Made by a program: the position numbers and the translations under genes
Part shown: positions 57,427 to 64,000 of the stretch, piece by piece
Numbering within the stretch: position 1 is the first letter of the stretch
Layout: the number at the start of each line of letters is the position of its first letter
Source: Cognatundibacterium griseum
GTDB taxonomy: Bacteria > Pseudomonadota > Gammaproteobacteria > Burkholderiales > Burkholderiaceae_D
Assembly (NCBI RefSeq): GCF_014284195.1
Contig: NZ_JACOGC010000004.1
Location: 62,001 to 126,000, forward strand
DNA: 64,000 nucleotides
Reading direction: 5' to 3'
Notes under the pieces: generated by a model
What the model saw: the letters and a program-made list of their open reading frames with translations, nothing else
The model's database searches: none
Told to the model about the DNA's origin: nothing

Positions 57427-59022
57427 TTATTTAACGACAGGCGGTTCTTCAAACGTATGGAATGGCGCAGGACTTGGTACAGTCCACTCCAGACCTTCCG
57501 CTCCGTCCCATGGCTTGGCAGGCGCAGGCTTGCCGCCCTTGATAGAAGGAATAACGACTGCCAGGATGAAATACACCTGCATCAGGCCAAACCAGAAAGC
57601 GCCAATTGTCGCTACCTGATTGAAGTCTGTGAACTGCGCCGGATAATCTGCATAACGGCGTGGCATCCCTGCAAGTCCGAGGAAGTGCATAGGGAAGAAT
57701 GTGACGTTAAACGCAATCAGGGAGCCCCAGAAGTGAATCTTGCCACGGGTTTCGTTGTACATAAAACCGGTCCACTTCGGACTCCAGTAGTAATAGCCGG
57801 CAAACAGGGCAAACAGAGAGCCCGCCACCAGTACATAGTGGAAGTGCGCCACAACGTAATAGGTATCCTGCAACTGGATATCAATCGGCGTCACCGCCAG
57901 AATCAGTCCAGTGAAACCGCCCATGGTGAACACGAAAATAAAACCCACGGCAAACAGCATCGGTGTTTCGAAGGTCATCGAACCTTTCCACATGGTTGCA
58001 ACCCAGTTAAACACTTTGACACCGGTTGGCACCGAAATCAGCATGGTGGCATACATGAAGAACAGTTGCGCCGTCACAGGCATACCGGTCGTGAACATGT
58101 GATGTGCCCAGACGATGAACGACAGAATCGCGATCGATGCCGTTGCATACACCATGGAGGCATAGCCAAACAAAGGCTTACGGGCAAAGGCAGGAACAAT
58201 CTGGGAGACAATGCCGAACGCCGGCAGAATCATGATGTACACCTCAGGGTGCCCGAAGAACCAGAAGATGTGCTGATACATCACCGGATCGCCGCCACCG
58301 GCTGCATTGAAGAAGGAAGTGCCAAAATGACGGTCAGTCAGCGTCATCGTGATCGCACCGGCCAGCACAGGCATCACGGCTATCAGCAGATAGGCAGTGA
58401 TCAGCCATGTCCAGCAGAACATCGGCATTTTCATCAGTGTCATGCCTGGTGCACGCATGTTCAGGATTGTTGTGATGATGTTGATCGAGCCCATGATGGA
58501 AGAGGCGCCCATGATGTGCACAGCAAAAATCGCCATGTCCATGCCAGGACCCATTTGTGTCGACAGCGGCGCATACAGCGTCCAGCCGGCAGCCGTTGCA
58601 CCGCCTGGAACCCAGAAAGATGCAACCAGCAAAATCGCCGCTGGCGGCATCAGCCAGAATGAAAAGTTATTCATACGGGCAAACGCCATATCCGATGCGC
58701 CGATCTGCAGTGGAATCATCCAGTTCGCGAAACCGACGAAGGCTGGCATGATCGCACCGAACACCATGATCAGACCGTGCATGGTTGTCAGCTGGTTGAA
58801 GAATTCCGGCTGCACCAGTTGCAGGCCAGGCTGGAATAATTCGGCACGGATCATCAGCGCCAGCACACCGCCGGACAACAGCATCGTGAAGGCAAACCAC
58901 AAATACAAGCTGCCGATATCTTTATGATTGGTAGCAAACAACCAGCGGCGGAAACCATGCGGATGGTCATGCGCGTGGTCGTGAGAGTGATCGTGAGCGT
59001 GATCAACGGTAGTAGAGCTCAT
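57427..59022 (-). CDS. ctaD: Cytochrome c oxidase subunit I
   Basis: The 531-residue heme-copper subunit has twelve membrane helices. The binuclear centre is intact: [18 protein letters not shown] with the cross-linked His-Tyr pair, [11 protein letters not shown] for the CuB histidines, and [15 protein letters not shown] for the heme ligands. The N-terminus is histidine-rich ([17 protein letters not shown]), an unusual feature that could bind metal. AGGAGA precedes the ATG. Confidence 0.97.
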   Translation of the reverse strand: MSSTTVDHAHDHSHDHAHDHPHGFRRWLFATNHKDIGSLYLWFAFTMLLSGGVLALMIRAELFQPGLQLVQPEFFNQLTTMHGLIMVFGAIMPAFVGFANWMIPLQIGASDMAFARMNNFSFWLMPPAAILLVASFWVPGGATAAGWTLYAPLSTQMGPGMDMAIFAVHIMGASSIMGSINIITTILNMRAPGMTLMKMPMFCWTWLITAYLLIAVMPVLAGAITMTLTDRHFGTSFFNAAGGGDPVMYQHIFWFFGHPEVYIMILPAFGIVSQIVPAFARKPLFGYASMVYATASIAILSFIVWAHHMFTTGMPVTAQLFFMYATMLISVPTGVKVFNWVATMWKGSMTFETPMLFAVGFIFVFTMGGFTGLILAVTPIDIQLQDTYYVVAHFHYVLVAGSLFALFAGYYYWSPKWTGFMYNETRGKIHFWGSLIAFNVTFFPMHFLGLAGMPRRYADYPAQFTDFNQVATIGAFWFGLMQVYFILAVVIPSIKGGKPAPAKPWDGAEGLEWTVPSPAPFHTFEEPPVVK

Positions 59023-59045
59023 CTTTTCTCCTGTTCTTCCTGTTA

Positions 59046-60218
59046 TTACTTACGCGCAGCCAGAACTTCGGCTGGTTGAACGATATTTTCGGCCGACTTG
59101 TTAGACCAGTTGTTACGGGTATAAGTAATCACCGCAGCAATCTCTGTATCAGACAAAGTCGCCTTCCAGGATGGCATGCCATTCTTACCGTTCATCACAA
59201 TTGCCATTTGTCCTGCCTTTTCACCAGCGACGACGGCAGAACCATCCAGCGCAGGGAACGCACCGGGAACGCCTTTACCGGAAGCCTGATGGCAGGCAAC
59301 GCAATTTGCAGCATAGACTTTTTCACCGCGCTGCTTGAGTTCATCGACAGTCCAGACCTTGTTCGGATCATCTGCCTTGGCCGCCATTTCTTTCTTTTTG
59401 GTCTCTACCCATTTTTTGTAGTCTTCGTCGGACACGACATTGACGACGATCGGCATGAAGGCATGTTCCTTGCCGCACAGTTCCACGCACTGACCGCGGT
59501 AAGTACCAATTTTTTCTGCTTTGAACCAGGTATCGCGGACAAAGCCGGGAATCGCATCCTGTTTGACGCCGAAAGCAGGAATAGTCCAGGAGTGGATCAC
59601 GTCATTTGCCGTCGTGATCATGCGGACTTTTTTATTCACAGGTACAACAACCTGATTATCCACTTCAAGCAGATAATTATCACCGCGGGCTTCTGTCGGT
59701 GCGACGCCCGGTGCGCCAACCTGTGTGCGTGGCGTTGCCAGCGTGGAGAGGAAAGAAATACCTTCGCCTTCGCCTTTCAGATAGTCATAGCCCCATTTCC
59801 ATTGCATGCCGGTGACTTTGATCGTCAGATCGGCGTTCGAGGTGTCTTTCATGGCAACGACTGTTTTCGTGGCCGGCAATGCCATGCCGATCACGATCAG
59901 GAAGGGGACGACAGTCCATGCGATCTCGACGGCAGTGCTTTCATGAAAAGTGGCAGCTTCATGCCCCACTGATTTGCGGTGTTTGAGTATGGAGTAAAAC
60001 ATGACTCCGAATACTGCAATAAAAATCACCAGGCAGATAACCAGCATGAGGTTATGAATGGAATAAATCTGCTCGGCAATCTGTGTGACTGGTGTTTGCA
60101 AATTTAACTGACGTACAGCTGGACCACCCTGACTATCCACCACCGCCCAGGCCGGCAGGTTGGCAGCCAGGAGCGAGGCGCCCAGCATGAACGATTTGAA
60201 TCGCTTTGCATGTTTCAT
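59046..60218 (-). CDS. ctaC: Cytochrome c oxidase subunit II with fused cytochrome c domain
   Basis: The 390-residue protein has a signal peptide, two membrane helices, and a CuA domain with [22 protein letters not shown]-terminal cytochrome c domain has the heme site [18 protein letters not shown] near residue 312 and a later methionine region (NGMPSW). This is the layout of caa3-like subunits. GGGGAT precedes the ATG. It is the first gene of the oxidase operon. Confidence 0.96.
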   Translation of the reverse strand: MKHAKRFKSFMLGASLLAANLPAWAVVDSQGGPAVRQLNLQTPVTQIAEQIYSIHNLMLVICLVIFIAVFGVMFYSILKHRKSVGHEAATFHESTAVEIAWTVVPFLIVIGMALPATKTVVAMKDTSNADLTIKVTGMQWKWGYDYLKGEGEGISFLSTLATPRTQVGAPGVAPTEARGDNYLLEVDNQVVVPVNKKVRMITTANDVIHSWTIPAFGVKQDAIPGFVRDTWFKAEKIGTYRGQCVELCGKEHAFMPIVVNVVSDEDYKKWVETKKKEMAAKADDPNKVWTVDELKQRGEKVYAANCVACHQASGKGVPGAFPALDGSAVVAGEKAGQMAIVMNGKNGMPSWKATLSDTEIAAVITYTRNNWSNKSAENIVQPAEVLAARK

Positions 60219-60316
60219 GATATCCCCAAAACCCCGATTAGAATTCTTTTGAACTGTGCACCAGGACGCGGAATCATTGTTACAAAGTGCGTACTGGCAG
60301 CTTCTACAACCTCATG

Positions 60317-60346
60317 AGTATAAGGTGTAATGAAGCGGGATATCAA
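60317..60346 (-). promoter_or_regulatory. Candidate ctaC promoter
   Basis: On the minus strand TTGATA, an 18-base spacer and TATACT stand about 100 bases before the ctaC start. The match is good, but it is not tested against other options. Confidence 0.45.
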
Positions 60347-60451
60347 GCAGAATACAAATCAGAAATCAATGATCTGGCGCAAATGAAACATCGCTTACTG
60401 CGGATTTTCGCAGATTTTCCGATATTTCTTTGATCCAGATTAAACGTGACA

Positions 60452-61366
60452 TCATGGCGATTTTTTAGGCAGATCGAAGCGGATAATCGATTCGCCGGCA
60501 GACGTCTTTCTGCTGACAGGACGGAATGCATGACCGTAAATCACTTCAAAAGTCAGCGCAATCCGTCCCTCTGCATTACGTTGCCGCTCCAGTGCCGCCA
60601 GCATTTTTCCGTGCGCCAGCCTGCCCATCAGTCCGGGACGGCGGCTTAGCAACGGATTGCCGCCCAGTGCCCGCACGTCGTCCAGTAATTTTGTTGTGTC
60701 CTGATAGGTCAGGGTGATTTTTTCCATATCCATGACCGGCGTTGAAAAGCCGGCGTTCACCAGCATATCGCCGAAATCATGCATATCAACAAATGGCAGT
60801 GTGTGTGGAAATTGGTCTGCTTCTGCATACGCCTGACGTAATTCGATCAGCGTATCCGGCCCGAAACAGGAAAACATCAGCAAACCTTCAGTGCGTAATA
60901 TGCGCCGCCATTCGGCAAAAACCTGATCCGGCTGAGGATGCCAGTGCAGCGCGAGATTAGACCAGATCATGTCCACCGCCTGCGCCGCCAGCGGTGTTCT
61001 GGAAAAGTCCCCGCCGATCAGCGGATTTCCCTGCTCCTGCCTCAAAACGGCGGGCGTCCAGCGCGCCAGCAATTTACTCACGGCATTCATGCTGTTCTGT
61101 TGCTGCTGCCGGATCATGCCGAGCATGGCAGGCGCCGCATCCAGCCCCAGCAGCAGCGCATCGGGATAACAGCGCTGTAATTCCGGCAAGTCGGCACCGC
61201 TGCCGCAACCGGCATCCAGCACCCGCTGCGGTTGTATCCTGACCAGTTCCAGTTTTTCCCGCATTCGGGAAGCCACTTCCCGGCGCAGGAATTCCGCATG
61301 GGCCATTTTGTCTGGCCTTGAGAACAATCTTCTGACTAGTTGGGTATCAATGGGTGCGCTGAGCAT
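60452..61366 (-). CDS. BioC-like malonyl-ACP O-methyltransferase
   Basis: The 304-residue methyltransferase has the AdoMet motif VLDAGCGSGADLPELQRCYPDALLLGLDAAPAML near residues 50-85, and SNLALHWHPQPDQVFAEWRRILRTEGLLMFSCFGPDTLIELRQAY, which is typical of BioC. BioC methylates malonyl-ACP to start biotin synthesis. Other bio genes are not present, so the substrate is inferred from sequence alone. Confidence 0.85.
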   Translation of the reverse strand: MLSAPIDTQLVRRLFSRPDKMAHAEFLRREVASRMREKLELVRIQPQRVLDAGCGSGADLPELQRCYPDALLLGLDAAPAMLGMIRQQQQNSMNAVSKLLARWTPAVLRQEQGNPLIGGDFSRTPLAAQAVDMIWSNLALHWHPQPDQVFAEWRRILRTEGLLMFSCFGPDTLIELRQAYAEADQFPHTLPFVDMHDFGDMLVNAGFSTPVMDMEKITLTYQDTTKLLDDVRALGGNPLLSRRPGLMGRLAHGKMLAALERQRNAEGRIALTFEVIYGHAFRPVSRKTSAGESIIRFDLPKKSP

Positions 61367-61446
61367 AGAAAAAACAGCCGGATGCCGGAGGAATGAGATA
61401 ATTCCCAGAGTTTACACGCTTGCGATACTGTCCGCAGAATTCAACA

Positions 61447-62205
61447 ATGCCCGCATTCCGATCTCTGGCTGAAAAATCCCTGCAGCGCTTGCTGACGCAC
61501 TGGCTGCCCTGCACCTGTGCGCTGTGCCGGCAAGAAAGCGCCGGAATTTTATGCGACGCCTGCCGGCATACTTATTTTCCGCCGGGTTTATCTCATTGTC
61601 CGCAATGCGGTCTGCATGTAACCGAACAGGAGCCCGGGCAAACACCTGTGCAGCGTTGCGGTGACTGTCTCAGGAATCCGCCGGCATTTGACCGCACCAT
61701 TGCGGTCTGCGATTATGCGCCGCCACAGGATCAGCTGGTGCTGTCGCTGAAATTTGCACATCAGCTGGCACTGGCGCCATTGTTTGCCGGTTTGCTGCGC
61801 GATGCCATTCTGCGGCAAGCGGAACAGCACTTGCCGGACATGCTGCTGGCAGTACCGCTGGGACGCCAGCGTTTACAAGACCGTGGTTTTAATCAGGCGC
61901 TGGAGATTGCCAGACCGCTGGCGCATCAGCTCGGGATTGCGCTGTATCCGCGGGGACTGCAGCGGATCAGGGAAACCTTGCCGCAAACCAGCCTGACACC
62001 GGACGCCCGGATTCGTAACATGCGCAACGCTTTCATGCTCGATGAACGGATCACCGGCAGCCTGCGGGGAAAGCATGTCGGCATTGTGGACGACGTGATC
62101 ACCACTGGCATGACCCTGCATGAAATCGCTACAATGCTGAAACGTTTCGGTGCAGCCACGGTCAGCAACTATGTGTTTGCACGCACCCAATATCACTCAT
62201 CGTAA
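61447..62205 (+). CDS. ComF family protein
   Basis: The 252-residue protein has N-terminal zinc-binding cysteines (CTCALCRQESAGILCDAC, CPQCG, RCGDC) and a phosphoribosyltransferase domain with the PRPP motif VGIVDDVITTGMTL near residue 212. ComF proteins take part in DNA uptake in naturally competent bacteria. It is divergent from the bioC-like gene, with trmL directly downstream. Confidence 0.9.
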   Translation: MPAFRSLAEKSLQRLLTHWLPCTCALCRQESAGILCDACRHTYFPPGLSHCPQCGLHVTEQEPGQTPVQRCGDCLRNPPAFDRTIAVCDYAPPQDQLVLSLKFAHQLALAPLFAGLLRDAILRQAEQHLPDMLLAVPLGRQRLQDRGFNQALEIARPLAHQLGIALYPRGLQRIRETLPQTSLTPDARIRNMRNAFMLDERITGSLRGKHVGIVDDVITTGMTLHEIATMLKRFGAATVSNYVFARTQYHSS

Positions 62206-62214
62206 GGAAATACC

Positions 62215-62685
62215 TTGTTTCATGTCGTCCTGGTGGAGCCGGAAATCCCACCGAATACCGGTAACATTATCCGTCTGTGCGCCAATACAGGTGTTCAGCT
62301 GCATCTGATCGAGCCCCTGGGTTTTCCATTGGATGACAGCAAAATGAAGCGCGCCGGACTGGATTACCATGACTATGCGACCATGAAGGTGCATAAGAAC
62401 TGGGAAGCATTCTGCGCCAGCGAACAGCCAGATCCGCACCGGATGTTTGCCATGACCACGCATGGCTCCGCTCCGTTTGCCAGCGTGCGTTTTGAGCCGG
62501 GAGATTATTTTATCTTCGGAGCAGAAACCCGCGGGCTGGCGCCGCAACTCAGGGAATCATTCCCGCCGGCACAGCGCATCCGCCTGCCGATGCGGCCGGA
62601 TAACCGCAGCCTGAATCTCTCCAACACCGTCGCCATCGTAGTTTATGAGGCATGGCGGCAACATGGCTATGCCGGTGGCGCATAA
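62215..62685 (+). CDS. trmL: tRNA (cytidine-34-2'-O)-methyltransferase TrmL
   Basis: The 156-residue SPOUT enzyme methylates the wobble base of some leucine tRNAs. The start FHVVLVEPEIPPNTGNIIRLCANTG and the end RLPMRPDNRSLNLSNTVAIVVYEAWRQHGY are diagnostic, and YFIFGAETRGLAP forms the cofactor knot. The start codon is TTG, with AAGGAA six bases upstream. It follows comF by nine bases. Confidence 0.95.
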   Translation: MFHVVLVEPEIPPNTGNIIRLCANTGVQLHLIEPLGFPLDDSKMKRAGLDYHDYATMKVHKNWEAFCASEQPDPHRMFAMTTHGSAPFASVRFEPGDYFIFGAETRGLAPQLRESFPPAQRIRLPMRPDNRSLNLSNTVAIVVYEAWRQHGYAGGA

Positions 62686-62729
62686 GCACAGGCAAAGCAG
62701 CACGCAGTTCTTTTCTTGTTCCGGAAATT

Positions 62730-62744
62730 AGTTCAGAATGAACT
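62730..62744. promoter_or_regulatory. Inverted repeat in the PAS gene leader
   Basis: AGTTCA-N3-TGAACT lies between trmL and the PAS gene. It may be an operator or a weak hairpin. Confidence 0.3.
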
Positions 62745-62877
62745 GTAAGATGCAAAAATAGAAAGTTCGCATCTCGGCTGATGGTAAAGGTACAGGCAGG
62801 CATTGCCACCTGCGCCAGACCATCAGAGTGGCCGCAATCAGTGCATTCTCCTGTGATCAGCGCTGTCAATTGAGTTA

Positions 62878-64000
62878 ATGAATAAATTTGGAACATGGAC
62901 CTGGTTTGAGGAGACCGGTGAATTTCACTGGTCATCGGGTCTTTGTGCTTTATTCAACCGCGCTGACGATTCCAGCCGCATCCCGCTGCAGGAAGTGTGC
63001 GCCTGCCTGACACCGGATTCTGCACACAGCCTGCAGACAGCCTTACAGCAGGTCAGCCTATCCGGAGGCCAGTTTGAACTGGTCTGCAGCTTGCAAGACA
63101 CGCGGTTGCCGGTACACTGCATCCGCTTTTGCGGCGAGTATTCGGCATCATCAACGCAGCCGCAATTACAGGGCTTTGCCGAGGGAATCGCTCCTCTGCC
63201 GGGACAGGCAGCCGCCATTCCGGACGCCCTGCCTGCCGTGGCTGCGGCGCTGCCGTTCGGTATTCTGATGCTGTCTTCACCACAACGGTTGGCGTGGATT
63301 AATCCATTGTTTTGCGACTGGCTGCAACTGCCGCAACAACCAGTCAAAACCGCTTTGCAGGCGAGACATCTTTTCGATTCTCCTTTGCTGGACATCATTG
63401 AAGCAGCCTTTCAGGGAACGCCGGCTTCCCTGACCCAGGTCTTTGCGCAACCTGACGGCAGCGAGCGCCTGCTGGCACTGGAACTGACCCCGCTCAGGGA
63501 ATCAGCACAGCAGGCGGCGGCGCAAATCATGTCGCCAGTCACCGGCTGCCTGATGACGGCCACTGACGTAACCGCTTACCATCAGACCATCGCTCAACTG
63601 CGTGACCAGGAAAAACGCTGGCAAATGACGCTGGAAAGCTCCGGCGACGGCACCTGGGACTGGTATCCGCAAAGCGGCATCGAATATCTGTCCGACAAAC
63701 TAAAAGCGATTTACGGCTACGCGCCGGAGGACATCGGCAATCTGCCGGAAGAACTCGATAGGCGCACCCACCCGGACGACAAATTACAGATGGAGCTGGA
63801 CCGGCTCGCCCATTTTGAAGGCAGAACACCCGGCTACATCAACGAACACCGCGTGCAATGTAAAGACGGCAGCTGGAAATGGATACTCACACGCGGTATG
63901 GTCATCGAGCGCGACAGCGAAGGCCAGCCGCTGCGGGTCGTCGGCACCCATACCGACATCTCCGAGCGCAAACAGGCGGAAGTCGCCCTGCGCGAAAGCG
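62878..64000 (+). CDS. PAS-domain sensor protein (partial, C-terminus outside window)
   Basis: The frame is open from the ATG at 62878 to the window edge (374 codons). The first 230 residues hold a probable sensor region without membrane segments. A PAS_3-type domain follows near residues 245-365 (LESSGDGTWDWYPQSG...YGYAPEDIGNLPEELDRRTHPDD...CKDGSWKWILTRGMV), ending in the PAC tail VVGTHTDISERKQAE. The output domain is not visible; a GGDEF/EAL or histidine kinase domain is likely to follow. The ribosome site is weak. Confidence 0.85.
   Translation, partial: MNKFGTWTWFEETGEFHWSSGLCALFNRADDSSRIPLQEVCACLTPDSAHSLQTALQQVSLSGGQFELVCSLQDTRLPVHCIRFCGEYSASSTQPQLQGFAEGIAPLPGQAAAIPDALPAVAAALPFGILMLSSPQRLAWINPLFCDWLQLPQQPVKTALQARHLFDSPLLDIIEAAFQGTPASLTQVFAQPDGSERLLALELTPLRESAQQAAAQIMSPVTGCLMTATDVTAYHQTIAQLRDQEKRWQMTLESSGDGTWDWYPQSGIEYLSDKLKAIYGYAPEDIGNLPEELDRRTHPDDKLQMELDRLAHFEGRTPGYINEHRVQCKDGSWKWILTRGMVIERDSEGQPLRVVGTHTDISERKQAEVALRES

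Overview
The window looks like a chromosome segment of a betaproteobacterium of the order Burkholderiales, probably the family Oxalobacteraceae (Undibacterium- or Herminiimonas-like). I infer this from the short HisZ-dependent HisG, the MlaFEDACB operon carrying its own mlaA, the DUF2970 and small assembly proteins inside the cytochrome oxidase operon, the ftsYEX-rpoH order and the style of the proteins. The exact genus cannot be fixed from the sequence alone.

Layout. 1-10.1 kb (minus strand): a long, tightly overlapped operon that reads mlaF-E-D-A-C-B (lipid asymmetry), an ABC-2 exporter pair, bolA/ibaG, murA, hisG, hisD, and then a DNA methyltransferase cut by the window edge. 10.3-16.6 kb: gltBD glutamate synthase. 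16.6-18.3 kb: a REP-associated (RAYT) transposase with two 16-bp repeats and a small hypothetical gene. 18.6-29.8 kb: ssb, an MFS exporter, uvrA, pth, a patatin-like lipase, an SPFH-protein operon, a MATE exporter and ychF.

29.7-43.3 kb: a complete filamentous phage (inovirus) prophage, visibly more AT-rich than the host and bounded by 23-bp direct repeats made from the last codons and stop of ychF. It carries a P4-type tyrosine integrase, a divergently transcribed repressor/AlpA control region, and a replication initiator. The probable ssDNA-binding protein, major coat, a 30-residue coat-like peptide, TspB-like adsorption protein, DUF2523 protein, Zot (pI) and secretin (pIV) follow in inovirus order. 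Next come a 1.1-kb intergenic region packed with palindromes, iterons and hairpins, and a cargo block: a cysteine-motif protein of unknown function, a small lipoprotein, and a two-gene operon of a Panacea-domain (DUF4065) antitoxin with an unrecognised 138-residue partner, most likely a toxin. Integrase arm-type repeats with the same 12-bp phasing lie inside both ends. This element, with its unusual attachment gene and its cargo, is the most interesting part of the window.

43.4-64 kb: a MOSC protein, a GGDEF diguanylate cyclase, ferredoxin, coaD, rsmD, ftsY-ftsE-ftsX and rpoH (sigma-32). rpoH is preceded by a perfect CIRCE element, so HrcA probably controls the heat-shock sigma factor. Then come the cytochrome c oxidase genes (ctaC, ctaD, a 35-residue assembly protein, ctaG, DUF2970, coxIII, SURF1, two Sco-like proteins, ctaA, ctaB), bioC-like, comF, trmL and the start of a PAS sensor protein.
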